DNA of 64,000 nucleotides from Brachyspira aalborgi (GCF_008016455.1 NZ_SAXU01000001.1:1240001-1304000), one strand, 5' to 3'; positions 36,838 to 44,854 are shown, counted from the stretch's first letter. Notes: generated by a model from the sequence alone, not told the origin. Numbers and translations: made by a program.

Positions 36838-37120
36838 CAATTAATAAATAAATAACCGAAGGAAAGAATTTCGGTTTAAGGATGTTTAACTTGAATAATC
36901 TAGAACAGAACAGAACGCTATTATTATCTTCTAAACAATAATTTAAATTTCTATATATTACAAATTTCAAAAGCGTTTAAATTTTTAAGCGCTTCAATTT
37001 TATTGCAAAAATTTTTATCAAATAAAAAACTAATATTTGAATTATTTCAATTCAATCAAAATTTTAATTTCGCAAGAAACATTTATTTAAATGTTTTTAA
37101 TAAAAATTAAGGAGTGTAGT
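36838..37120 (+). promoter_or_regulatory. long 5' leader with hairpins and a short ORF
   Basis: Between the promoter and the lipoprotein start are a hairpin (AACCGAA...TTCGGTT, 36854-36876) and a 19-codon ORF beginning ATGTTTAACTTG at about 36882 and containing RTLLLSSKQ before its stop. A second hairpin (AAGCG...CGCTT, 36971-36994) follows. The rest is AT-rich with no recognisable motif. No known riboswitch was recognised. Confidence 0.4.
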
Positions 37121-37711
37121 ATGAAACTACTAAAAAAAATTACAATCTTATTATGCTTTTTGTCTTTGATAGCTTTCGTAAGTTGTAGCGCCGAAGATAA
37201 AAGCGGAGTAAAAGAAAAAGACAATGCCGATGGAACTGAAATTACAGGCGGCGGAAAAAGCGGAACTTCTGGAACAGGCGGAAGAGCTGGAACAGGCGAA
37301 GGCTCTGGAACGGGTGGAACTTCTGAAACAGGCGGAGGCTCTGGGACAGGCGGAACTGAAACTACTGAAATTGGAAATTTTCCTCCACCTGCGGGAACAT
37401 ATAAAGATAAAGATGGAAGAGAAGTCACTAGAAGAGAAGTCACTAGAAGAGATGAAGAGACTGAAATAGAGGGGAAGGCTAAAAATAGTGAAGGCAGAGA
37501 TAGCCGTTTTGGTTTTAATATTACAGAATGGAAGAAAACAACAAAAGACGGAAAAGATATTAAACTTGAATCGGTAGACGCAACAGACGCATGGGGTTGG
37601 GGGCATCGAAATATTAGTATAGTTTATTATTACGATTCTTCAACTTTAGAAATAACTTTTAAAAGTAATTCTGGAACCGACTTTTTATTTAAAGGAACTA
37701 AACAACCTTGA
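37121..37711 (+). CDS. lipoprotein with Gly/Thr-rich linker
   Basis: The start at 37121 has GGAG upstream and opens a lipoprotein signal, MKLLKKITILLCFLSLIAF, with lipobox VSC. After residue ~35 comes a ~45-residue linker built of GTGG, SGTGG and ETGG units with no hydrophobic residues. A charged stretch (REVTRREVTRRDEE, an exact five-residue duplication) follows. The C-terminal domain of about 75 residues is FGFNITEWKKTTKDG and later WGWGHRNISIVYYYDSS. The architecture suggests an outer-membrane-anchored domain held out on a flexible spacer. No family is recognised. Confidence 0.75.
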   Translation: MKLLKKITILLCFLSLIAFVSCSAEDKSGVKEKDNADGTEITGGGKSGTSGTGGRAGTGEGSGTGGTSETGGGSGTGGTETTEIGNFPPPAGTYKDKDGREVTRREVTRRDEETEIEGKAKNSEGRDSRFGFNITEWKKTTKDGKDIKLESVDATDAWGWGHRNISIVYYYDSSTLEITFKSNSGTDFLFKGTKQP

Positions 37712-37744
37712 ATAATATAATATAATTTTAAACTTTCAAGTTAA

Positions 37745-37777
37745 ACGGGCGAGGTTAAAACTTCGTCCGTTGTTTTT
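37745..37777 (+). terminator. terminator of the GT-rich lipoprotein gene
   Basis: ACGGGCGAGG pairs with CTTCGTCCGT (two wobbles) over a TTAAAA loop and is followed by TGTTTTTTATTT. It lies 33 bases past the stop. Confidence 0.9.
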
Positions 37778-37809
37778 TATTTATATTAAAATTAAAAAAG
37801 AAGTGGGAT

Positions 37810-38715
37810 TTATAATTTTTCAATTTCTTTTATGGTTAAGCCTGTTATTCGTTTAATAGTTTCTATATCGATATTTTCTTTTTTCATTGATTTTGCAATA
37901 GTATAATTTCGTTTTTCAATTCCTTCTTTAATTCCTTCCGCTTTGCCTTCTTTAATTCCTTCTGCTTTGCCTTCCTCTCTTTCTCTTGATAACATCATTT
38001 TTTGCCCCAATAAAAATGCGTCTCGGGCATCATAAGCTCTCATTAATTTATCGTCAGAAGTAAATCTTTTGTATTCTTCAATTACTTTTGTCATAATCGG
38101 GTTTGCCTCCATTAATTCTTTTTCGATTAATTCTAAATTATTGCTTGTGAAAAATTTCATCCAAGTTAATAATCTATTTTTCTTTAATTCATCTAAAGTC
38201 GATTTTTCAATTATTTCAATAAACCTCTTCGCTTCTATAATATGCATTTGAATAAAATCTAAATCTATATCATGATTTTTTGTGTCGATTAATTTAAAGC
38301 AGCGGTGAGGTTTTCCCTCGTCTCCAAAATCTAAATTAAAGTTAAGTAAATTTATGCTAATAATTCTCGGGAGCTTTTTATAATCTTCGCCTTCCTTTAG
38401 TTCATTAACAATATTTTTTGAAATATAATAAAAAATTCTTTTGACAAAATCAATATTCCCGCAAAGTTGAATTTCAATAATTACAGTTTGATTATCTTTT
38501 GTTTTCGCTTTAATGTCTATAATTGATTCTTTTAAATCAATGTTTTCAGATAAATTATAAGGGTCGATTATTTCTAAATCTTTAACTTCTTCAAAATTGA
38601 AATCGCTTAAAGCAGCGTTAACCATATCCTCAAGCATATTTTCATTTCCATTTTTGCCGAGCAAATATCGGACGAATAAATCATTTAGTTTATCAATTTC
38701 TCTATTTCTTTTCAT
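37810..38715 (-). CDS. Rpn-family PD-(D/E)XK nuclease/transposase-like protein
   Basis: The 301 residues match the Rpn (recombination-promoting nuclease) family. The N-terminus KLNDLFVRYLLG is followed by nuclease core residues D67 and E81-x-Q83 in DIKAKTKDNQTVIIEIQL, and by FYYISKNIVNELKEGEDY. A tail carries EGKAEGIKEGKAEGIKEGI before a small helical end. In other bacteria such proteins stimulate RecA-independent recombination or act in defence. No terminal inverted repeats are seen around it, so it is not a recognisable insertion sequence. Confidence 0.88.
   Translation of the reverse strand: MKRNREIDKLNDLFVRYLLGKNGNENMLEDMVNAALSDFNFEEVKDLEIIDPYNLSENIDLKESIIDIKAKTKDNQTVIIEIQLCGNIDFVKRIFYYISKNIVNELKEGEDYKKLPRIISINLLNFNLDFGDEGKPHRCFKLIDTKNHDIDLDFIQMHIIEAKRFIEIIEKSTLDELKKNRLLTWMKFFTSNNLELIEKELMEANPIMTKVIEEYKRFTSDDKLMRAYDARDAFLLGQKMMLSREREEGKAEGIKEGKAEGIKEGIEKRNYTIAKSMKKENIDIETIKRITGLTIKEIEKL
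37921..37970. repeat. 24-bp tandem repeat inside the Rpn gene
   Basis: Two near-identical 24-base units (CCTTCTTTAATTCCTTCYGC pattern) encode two copies of the octapeptide EGIKEGKA. The unit length keeps the frame, so copy changes would only alter the tail length. Confidence 0.8.
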
Positions 38716-38779
38716 AAGAATATTATAACAGAATATTTTTATTTGTCAAAATTTTATTTCATTAATAATTGAATTTTAT

Positions 38780-38830
38780 GAAAAATGGATTGCTTCGCTC
38801 ACTCTGTGCGCCTTCGACAATGCTCTAATG
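38780..38830. repeat. dispersed intergenic repeat fragment (GGATTGCTTCG type)
   Basis: TGGATTGCTTCGCTCACTC followed by a partly complementary stretch (TTCGACAATGC) resembles the short palindromic intergenic repeats with GGATTGCTTCG...CGCAATGACG found in many AT-rich genomes. A related piece occurs at 49013-49070. Confidence 0.5.
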
Positions 38831-38914
38831 ATGGAATAAAAACTTTATCTTTTTTAGGTTATTTTATTATTAATAAAACTATGATAATATAATCAAAAAA
38901 TAAAAAGTTGAAAT

Positions 38915-39598
38915 ATGAGATTAAATAAATATATAGCCTATTTAAATATTGCAAGCAGAAGAGAAGCCGATAAATTAATTAAAGACGGAAAAGTAAAAGT
39001 TAACGGAGAGATTATAATTAATCCCGCTATTCAAGTTGGAGAAAACGATAAAATTATTTGCGATATAGAAAATTATAAAAACGAAAAAATATATATAAAA
39101 TTAAATAAACCAGTCGGTTATGTCGTTTCAAATAACAAAAAAGAAGGAAAACCGATTTATAAATTATTAGACGAAAATTTAAAAAAATTATATCCCGTTG
39201 GAAGATTAGATAAAGATAGCAAAGGATTAATACTTTTTACAAATGACGGAGTTTTTAGCAGAAAAATAATCGGAGAAGAAAGCGAATGCGAAAAAGAATA
39301 TTATGTAAAATTAGAAGGTAATATTTCAGACAGCGCTTTAAAAAAATTAGAATTTGGAATTTCGCTTGACGGGAAAAAATTAAAACCCGCTATAGTTAAA
39401 AGAGTTTCAAAAAATTCTTTTAATATAATTCTTAAAGAAGGCAGAAATAGACAAATAAGAAGAATGTGCGAAAAGGTTGGTTTTGAGGTTATTTTATTAA
39501 AGAGATTGAGAATTTCAAATATATATTTAAATGATTTGCAAGAAGGAAAATTTGAATATTTAACTAAAGACGAAATAAATTCTATTTTGAATAATTAA
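38915..39598 (+). CDS. rRNA pseudouridine synthase, RsuA/RluB family
   Basis: The 227 residues carry an N-terminal S4 RNA-binding domain (MRLNKYIAYLNIASRREAD...GKVKVNG). The RsuA-type catalytic domain follows, with VGRLDKDSKGLILFTNDG, where the aspartate of GRLD is catalytic, and a C-terminal EGRNRQIRRMCEKVGF. It isomerises a uridine in rRNA; RluB (23S 2605), RluF/E or RsuA (16S 516) cannot be told apart by eye. Confidence 0.92.
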   Translation: MRLNKYIAYLNIASRREADKLIKDGKVKVNGEIIINPAIQVGENDKIICDIENYKNEKIYIKLNKPVGYVVSNNKKEGKPIYKLLDENLKKLYPVGRLDKDSKGLILFTNDGVFSRKIIGEESECEKEYYVKLEGNISDSALKKLEFGISLDGKKLKPAIVKRVSKNSFNIILKEGRNRQIRRMCEKVGFEVILLKRLRISNIYLNDLQEGKFEYLTKDEINSILNN

Positions 39599-39636
39599 AT
39601 TTATAATAATTAAATTTTTAAAATAAAAAATAAATA

Positions 39637-39665
39637 TTGACTTTTTAATATTATGATTATAAAAT
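39637..39665 (+). promoter_or_regulatory. sigma-70-like promoter upstream of bactofilin
   Basis: TTGACT (39637-39642) and TAAAAT (39660-39665) are spaced 17 bases, about 30 bases before the bactofilin ATG. Confidence 0.45.
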
Positions 39666-39694
39666 TAAATTAATATATTTACGGAGTTGATTTT

Positions 39695-40114
39695 ATGGCA
39701 AGAAAAGATATTATAAACAGCGTAATTGGAGACGGTTCTTCATTTAAAGGAACTTTTATAGTAAAAGGTTCTTTTCAAATAGACGGAAAATTTGAAGGCG
39801 ACTTAAAAATAGACGGACATTTAATAATAGGAACAAACGGAAGAGTAAAAACAAGCACAATTCTTACAGAAAGTATAACGATAGCGGGAACTTTAATCGG
39901 AAATATTGACGCAAAAAAAGAAGTTATTGTAATAGAAACGGGAAGAGTTTTGGGAAATATAGAAGCGCCTAAAATAGATGTTGGCGAAGGAGCGATTATT
40001 CAAGGCGAGATGACAATTACGGGCGGACAAAAAAAGAATATTACTAAAGTTGTCGAAGAATCTTTTACGGTTAATAAGCCTTCTGAAAACTCCGATATAG
40101 ATAACGGTAAATAA
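39695..40114 (+). CDS. bactofilin cytoskeletal protein
   Basis: The 139-residue protein is a right-handed beta-helix of the bactofilin family: GDGSSFKGTFIVKGSFQIDG, then repeated glycine-spaced strands such as DGKFEGDLKIDGHLIIG and ETGRVLGNIEAPKIDV. Unstructured ends flank the core. Bactofilins self-assemble into filaments on the inner membrane and shape the cell wall or position enzymes. It is followed after 14 bases by map. A GGAG site precedes the ATG. Confidence 0.92.
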   Translation: MARKDIINSVIGDGSSFKGTFIVKGSFQIDGKFEGDLKIDGHLIIGTNGRVKTSTILTESITIAGTLIGNIDAKKEVIVIETGRVLGNIEAPKIDVGEGAIIQGEMTITGGQKKNITKVVEESFTVNKPSENSDIDNGK

Positions 40115-40128
40115 TATAAAGGATTAAA

Positions 40129-40923
40129 ATGTCTATAAAAATAAAAACTCAATCCGAAATTAATTTAATGAGAGAGAGCGGACATATTCTTGCAAATGTA
40201 TTTAAAGAAGTCGGAAAAATCGTGCAGGCTGGAATATCTACTAAAGAATTAGACAAATTCGTTTATAATTATATAAGAAAAAACAACGCTAAACCCTCGT
40301 TTAAAGGTTATGGAAATCCGCCTTTTCCCGCTTCAATTTGCGCTTCAATAAATAACGAAGTAATTCATGGAATTCCAAGCAAGAAAAGAATTTTAAAAGA
40401 CGGCGATATAATCGGTTTAGATATTGGAGTTTATTATAAAGGTTATCATTCCGATAGAGCTTTTACATTTAAAGTTGGAAATGTTTCAGAAGAAGCTTCT
40501 AAATTAGTAGACACAACAATGGAATCTTTTTTTAACGGAATTAAAATTATAAGAGACGGAGTTCATTTAGGAAATGTTTCTTATGCTATTCAAAAAACCG
40601 CCGAAGATGCGGGCTATTCTCTTGTGCGAGAATTTCAAGGACATGGAGTCGGTTCAAATTTACATGAAGAGCCTTCCGTTCCAAATAGAGGAAAACAAGG
40701 AACGGGTCCGATATTAAAAAAGAATATGGTTATAGCAATAGAGCCTATGGTTAATATGGGACATCATTCTATTTTAATTGAAGAAGATAATTGGACTGTG
40801 ATAACAAAGGACGGTTCTTTATCTTCGCATTACGAACATACGATTGCAATTACAAATGACGGAGTTGAAATTCTAACCGCTTTAGAAGACGATGAGATTG
40901 TAAATAAGTATATGAGTAAATAA
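40129..40923 (+). CDS. map: methionine aminopeptidase, type I
   Basis: It removes the initiator methionine from nascent proteins. The 264 residues have the substrate histidine in INNEVIHGIPSK, metal ligands in GLDIGVYYKGYHSDRAF (two aspartates), GHGVGSNLHEEP (His), and AIEPMVNMG and YEHTIAI (two glutamates). This is a standard length for the type Ia enzyme with no zinc-finger extension. It is probably co-transcribed with the bactofilin gene. Confidence 0.97.
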   Translation: MSIKIKTQSEINLMRESGHILANVFKEVGKIVQAGISTKELDKFVYNYIRKNNAKPSFKGYGNPPFPASICASINNEVIHGIPSKKRILKDGDIIGLDIGVYYKGYHSDRAFTFKVGNVSEEASKLVDTTMESFFNGIKIIRDGVHLGNVSYAIQKTAEDAGYSLVREFQGHGVGSNLHEEPSVPNRGKQGTGPILKKNMVIAIEPMVNMGHHSILIEEDNWTVITKDGSLSSHYEHTIAITNDGVEILTALEDDEIVNKYMSK

Positions 40924-41035
40924 TTTATAATTTTTTATAATGTTATTCTTTATTTTTGCTAACTAAAAAATAATAATTTTAACTTCATTTATTATATTTT
41001 ACCAAGCTTTATACATAACCACTATAAATAATAAA

Positions 41036-42286
41036 TCATTCTAATCCGTATATTTTAAAAAATTCGCTTAATATAGTATGCATTATAATTCTTTTTTTAT
41101 CATAATCTAAATTTTTAGTAAGTTCTATTCCGAAAGCTTCTATATTTTTTTTATTGGCATAATAGGTTATAGTCGTAGGCATAGGATAATACATTTGCTT
41201 AAACTTAAAACTCATTGGCTCTATTCTTGAATTTATATTTGCCAAAACTTTAGAGACTTTATCGTCTAATTTTCTGCTGTCGTAAATAATAGAATCGCCA
41301 AAAAATTCTTTAAATCCGTTTCCTTCATGCAATGTAAGAACGACATCAATTTTATATTCGTCAAGCATATCCATATATTTTTTTGCAAGTTTATCGGTAA
41401 TACTTCTATTTATTTTTCTGTTAAAAAATCTATTGTTAATATCTAATCCTTCTATAGCTCGAACATTTTTTTCGTAAGCTTCAGGGACTGCTATCGGCAC
41501 TATAGTTAAACTTCCCTTTTTTATTGGCATATTAATTCTTTCAATTGCGACATCCGTTCCAACTCTCTCGCTTCCATGCGGAACTATCAAAAATATATTA
41601 GGACCTTCTTTAGGATGAACAACTCTGTGAATAATATTTTCGTTTTTAGTTCCTTCCATTATTTTAAAATTGTATCTCTCTATATCTTCATTTAAATGAC
41701 TATTAATTTCAGTATCCAACTGTCTTGAAACATTATCTATTAAAGTTCTTTCGTTTTCAGTTATTCTATAAGGACCGTCAAGAATCGGAATAATAGAAGT
41801 TTTATTATAAGGTTCTAAATAATAACTTAATCCCAAAGAATTTTCGGGTGCTATTTTTGTAGCGTTATCATAACTTATAATAGAAATATTTTCGTCATAA
41901 GAAACAACGGCAAAAGATTTTCCTTTGAGATTATAAGCTTTTCCGTCTTTAGATAAAATTATTTGTATATCGTCATTATGTTTTGTTTTTATATACATAT
42001 AACCGTAATTTAAAGTAAATCTATTATTTTCAAAAGTTAATTTTGCGCTCGGCATTAATATAATAGATTTTTGAGAATTATCTAAAACTAAATAAGAAGA
42101 TTCTTTAGTTAAAACAGAAAAATAATCATTTGGAAAACTTTTTTTAAAATCCATATTTGAATTTTCTTCATTAACTATTATTGAAGTTTCGCCTTGCCTT
42201 GAAATTATTTTAAAATTATTTGGAAAAAGATTAAAATTTATAGATAATATAAAAATCGCTATTAAAAATATTTTATTAAAACGCAT
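41036..42286 (-). CDS. secreted zinc carboxypeptidase-like protein with FecR-like N-domain
   Basis: The 416-residue protein has an N-terminal signal peptide (about 1-22). Residues ~28-160 look like a FecR-type beta domain (GETSIIVNEENS, MPSAKLTFENNRF). The C-terminal domain has an M14/AstE-like zinc site: H237 and E240 in VPHGSE, and H320 in LTLHEG. DINNRFFNRK between them resembles the DLNR substrate motif. Related enzymes trim amino acids from peptides or cell-wall stems; helix-determining DL-carboxypeptidases (Csd4 type) share this layout. The role in peptidoglycan is inference. Confidence 0.65.
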   Translation of the reverse strand: MRFNKIFLIAIFILSINFNLFPNNFKIISRQGETSIIVNEENSNMDFKKSFPNDYFSVLTKESSYLVLDNSQKSIILMPSAKLTFENNRFTLNYGYMYIKTKHNDDIQIILSKDGKAYNLKGKSFAVVSYDENISIISYDNATKIAPENSLGLSYYLEPYNKTSIIPILDGPYRITENERTLIDNVSRQLDTEINSHLNEDIERYNFKIMEGTKNENIIHRVVHPKEGPNIFLIVPHGSERVGTDVAIERINMPIKKGSLTIVPIAVPEAYEKNVRAIEGLDINNRFFNRKINRSITDKLAKKYMDMLDEYKIDVVLTLHEGNGFKEFFGDSIIYDSRKLDDKVSKVLANINSRIEPMSFKFKQMYYPMPTTITYYANKKNIEAFGIELTKNLDYDKKRIIMHTILSEFFKIYGLE

Positions 42287-42457
42287 ATATTTAAAGATAA
42301 TCCCGTTTAATTTATACTATATCTTTATTATTTTCGTTTAAAATATAAATAGCTTTAGACTTTTATGATTAAAGATATTATTAAATTATTTTCGATATAG
42401 CCTCGCAATTACGAAATAAATAAACTAACAAAATTTAAACTTAAAAAAATTATTTAT

Positions 42458-42929
42458 TTAATCGTCTGCATGAATATATACCATCCCCCAACCCCCACTA
42501 GCAGTGTGCGCCAAGAATAATGTTCTTTTTAAATCATCCTTATTTGTATAAAATCTATAACGATACCCATTATCTAAATCTTCACGATAAGTAATAGCCT
42601 TACCATTAATGGAGTCCCGATAATCATTTGTACCCACTAATATAAGAGGTAGAACTCCTTGTCTTATTGCTTTAGGTGAACCAATAATAGCATTTGAAGA
42701 TGTAGTTTCAAAATAATTATCTCTATTATTATTATCATATATATATTTTCCAGAAAATCCTTGAGGTATTATACCATTATATTTTTCTTCAGGTTTCTGT
42801 TTAGATTTGCAGCTAATTGAAAATAATAATATGAGTAATACGATTTTGAAAGAATTATTGATTAAAGATACAATTTTAGGCTTTGCTTTGCTTTGCTTTG
42901 CTTTGCTTAATGTTTATACAGTATTTCAT
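42458..42929 (-). pseudogene. phase-variable lipoprotein gene, currently out of frame
   Basis: On the minus strand AAGGAG lies seven bases before an ATG at 42929 that reads eight codons (MKYCINIK) into a CAAAG pentamer array. At the present five copies the frame meets TAA straight after the array. The frame that is open beyond the array (140 codons, 42880 down to a stop at 42458, no internal stop) encodes a lipoprotein: NNSFKIVLLILLFSISC gives the signal and lipidation cysteine. A ~115-residue mature part follows, with YNGIIPQGFSGKY, RDSINGKAITYREDLDNG and a C-terminal GGWGMVYIHADD. Three or six copies would join start and body in frame. There is no alternative start in the body frame. No homologue is recognised. 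Confidence 0.8.
42881..42905. repeat. CTTTG pentamer array, five copies
   Basis: Five perfect tandem CTTTG units (CAAAG on the coding strand) lie at codons 9-17 of the lipoprotein reading frame. Arrays of this kind expand and contract by polymerase slippage; 5 is not a multiple of 3, so each step changes the frame. Confidence 0.97.
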
Positions 42930-43067
42930 TTTTTATCTCCTTAAAAATTTAATTAATCTACTTATAATTATAATAAATTTTTTATTATTAGTCAAGAGTT
43001 TATGCAAAAAAATTTTATCAATCGATATGCTTCATTATTCATTCGTAGAATTTTTTTAATAAAAATA

Positions 43068-43198
43068 TTGATAAAAATGTATGAAATGTATTATAATAAA
43101 AGATTTTTTAGAAAAAAATTAAAAAAATTTGGTTTTTGCCCGTTTTTAGCGAAAAAAATTCTAAATGAAATTTAATTTTATGACGATAATGCCGAAAA
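43068..43198 (+). promoter_or_regulatory. candidate flaB promoters (sigma-70-like and sigma-28-like)
   Basis: TTGATA (43068-43073) and TATAAT (43092-43097), spaced 18, form a weak sigma-70-type site. Downstream, TAATTTTA (43173-43180), 10 bases, then GCCGAAAA (43191-43198) resembles the flagellar sigma-28 consensus (TAAAGTTT-N11-GCCGATAA), with the -10 better matched. The second is the likelier flaB promoter and would give a ~230-base leader. Confidence 0.5.
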
Positions 43199-43204
43199 TT
43201 ATTA

Positions 43205-43434
43205 TATAACAAATGAAAGCCCATAGATTTGGCGGTCTCGAGCTTTCAATTTGTAGAGTTGTTATACCATATGCGGAATATATTTAGTCCTTTAAGTATA
43301 TTCCAAGAATTTATAGGTATTCTTTCAACTAAAGTCTTCGCTTTTGATTGTCGGAATACCTTAAATTCTCTTTAATATTTTTTTAGCCAATTAGGCAAGG
43401 ATGCCTTTTTGAATAAATATCATGGAGGATGACG
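43205..43434 (+). promoter_or_regulatory. structured 5' leader of flaB
   Basis: Four hairpins can be drawn: CAAATGAAAGC with GCTTTCAATTTG (43210-43253), GGAATATA with TATATTCC (43275-43304), AGGTATTC with GAATACCT (43315-43361), and AGGCA-AGGA-TGCCT followed by TTTTT (43393-43410). The last has the form of an intrinsic terminator and ends 13 bases before the GGAGG ribosome site. The site itself lies in ATGGAGGATG, which has two GGA motifs as in CsrA targets. No ORF is evident in the leader. Confidence 0.55.
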
Positions 43435-44295
43435 ATGATCATCAATAATAATATTAGCGCTATTAATTCACAGCGCACACTAAAATTTAAGAACTGGGAT
43501 TTGGGAAAAGATATGAGAGAACTATCTTCTGGTCTCAGAATTAACAGAGCTGGAGACGATGCTTCTGGTTTAGCGGTATCCGAAAAAATGCGAACTCAAA
43601 TTAGAGGTTTGCGTCAAGCGGAAAGAAATACCGAAGACGGAGTTTCTTTTATTCAGACTACCGAAGGTTATCTTCAAGAAAGTCAAGATATTCTTCAAAG
43701 AATAAGAGAGTTAGCCGTTCAATCTGCAAACGGAATATATACGGATGCGGACAGAATGCTTATTCAAGTTGAAGTGTCTCAATTGGTTGACGAAGTTAAT
43801 CGAATAGCTAGTCAAGCTCAATTTAATACTCTCAATATGCTTACGGGAAGATTTGCAAATCCTAACGAAGGCGGAAATCCTGTTGCAAGTATGTGGTTTC
43901 ATATTGGAGCGAATATGGACGAAAGAAGAAGAGTTTATATTGGCACTATGACGGCTGCAGCTTTGGGAATACAAAATCCTCAAGACGGAACCGCTATATC
44001 CATATCTTCCGTTGATAAGGCGAATACTACGATTGGTTTAGTTGACGAAGCTTTAACAAAAGTTTCAAAACAAAGGTCTAATCTTGGCGCTTATCAAAAC
44101 AGATTGGAATTAACGGCTAAAGGTTTAATGATAGCTCATGAAAACACTATAGCCTCCGAAAGCAGAATAAGAGATACGGATATGGCTGAATCTTCAGTTC
44201 AGTTGGCAAAAGACAGCATATTACAGCAGTCTAACTTAGCTATGCTTGCCCAAGCAAATACTATGGGACAAGGCATATTGCGTCTAATTCAATAA
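43435..44295 (+). CDS. flaB: flagellin FlaB (periplasmic flagellar core)
   Basis: FlaB polymerises into the core of the periplasmic flagellar filament. The start is the ATG at 43435, six bases after GGAGG; an ATG two codons earlier abuts that site. The 286-residue protein begins [18 protein letters not shown] and has the conserved D0/D1 helices ([37 protein letters not shown]) and the C-terminal helix ending [14 protein letters not shown]. The central domain is short, as usual in spirochaetes. It has its own leader and terminator. Which of the paralogues (FlaB1-3) it is cannot be settled here. Confidence 0.96.
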   Translation: MIINNNISAINSQRTLKFKNWDLGKDMRELSSGLRINRAGDDASGLAVSEKMRTQIRGLRQAERNTEDGVSFIQTTEGYLQESQDILQRIRELAVQSANGIYTDADRMLIQVEVSQLVDEVNRIASQAQFNTLNMLTGRFANPNEGGNPVASMWFHIGANMDERRRVYIGTMTAAALGIQNPQDGTAISISSVDKANTTIGLVDEALTKVSKQRSNLGAYQNRLELTAKGLMIAHENTIASESRIRDTDMAESSVQLAKDSILQQSNLAMLAQANTMGQGILRLIQ

Positions 44296-44314
44296 TTAGA
44301 AACAATATTTTTTA

Positions 44315-44353
44315 AGATAGTCGATTTCATTTTTTGAAGTCGGCTATTTTTTT
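44315..44353 (+). terminator. terminator of flaB
   Basis: ATAGTCGA pairs with TCGGCTAT (one wobble), extended by TTC/GAA, and is followed by seven T. It starts about 20 bases past the flaB stop. Confidence 0.88.
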
Positions 44354-44365
44354 ATTCATAATCGC

Positions 44366-44394
44366 TTGACAGAAAATTTGATTTAAAGTAAAAT
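44366..44394 (+). promoter_or_regulatory. sigma-70-like promoter of the HIRAN-holA pair
   Basis: TTGACA (44366-44371) and TAAAAT (44389-44394) are separated by 17 bases, 35 bases before the TTG start of the HIRAN-like gene. Confidence 0.6.
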
Positions 44395-44428
44395 TCTTTA
44401 TTATAAAATAAATATTGCGGGGCTAATT

Positions 44429-44851
44429 TTGTATACCAAGAGTAAAAACATTACTAAACATACTATTAATATAAGAAGTCAAGAAGACAGTTATAGAAGA
44501 ATAATAATTAATACAGATTATAAAACGAAAAGAAATTATATAGATTTTTTTGTGGCGGATTATAAAGATAGCGATGGAAAAGAAATAATAGAACATCTAT
44601 CGGAAAACGAGCCTATAGAACTTATACAAGATACAAGTTATCCTTACGACCAATTTGCAATATCGGTATGGTCCTCGGACCCTATACAATTAGGTTATGT
44701 GCCTGATATTATATCTCCTTTAATTTCTCATAAATTAGACGATAAAAATAAAAAAGTTAACGCTATTATTAAAAAAATAAAATTAAACGCTCATGATGAA
44801 TGCAAAATAGAGATAAGGGTTTTTGTAGATAAAGTAAAAAAGTTTAGTTGA
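44429..44851 (+). CDS. HIRAN-domain-like protein
   Basis: The 140-residue protein uses a TTG start with GGGG upstream, since no ATG is available in the N-terminal part. The central stretch PIELIQDTSYPYDQFAISVW, followed by QLGYVPDIISPLISHKLD, fits the HIRAN fold (basic patch, NPYD-like and GYVP motifs), a domain that binds DNA ends in SWI/SNF-type helicases and occurs alone in bacteria. It precedes holA by three bases, suggesting coupled expression with DNA polymerase III delta. The role is unknown. Confidence 0.72.
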   Translation: MYTKSKNITKHTINIRSQEDSYRRIIINTDYKTKRNYIDFFVADYKDSDGKEIIEHLSENEPIELIQDTSYPYDQFAISVWSSDPIQLGYVPDIISPLISHKLDDKNKKVNAIIKKIKLNAHDECKIEIRVFVDKVKKFS

Positions 44852-44854
44852 TTT

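Noticed and set aside
36838-37120. T-box or other known riboswitch
   Set aside because: No T-box GGTGG-type motif or recognised aptamer; the gene served is a lipoprotein.
37087-37606. Proline-rich (PPVPE) and cysteine/serine-rich minus-strand frames
   Set aside because: Antisense readings of the Gly/Thr-rich spacer of the lipoprotein gene; no start site support.
37810-38715. Insertion sequence around the Rpn gene
   Set aside because: No terminal inverted repeats or target duplications could be seen on either side.
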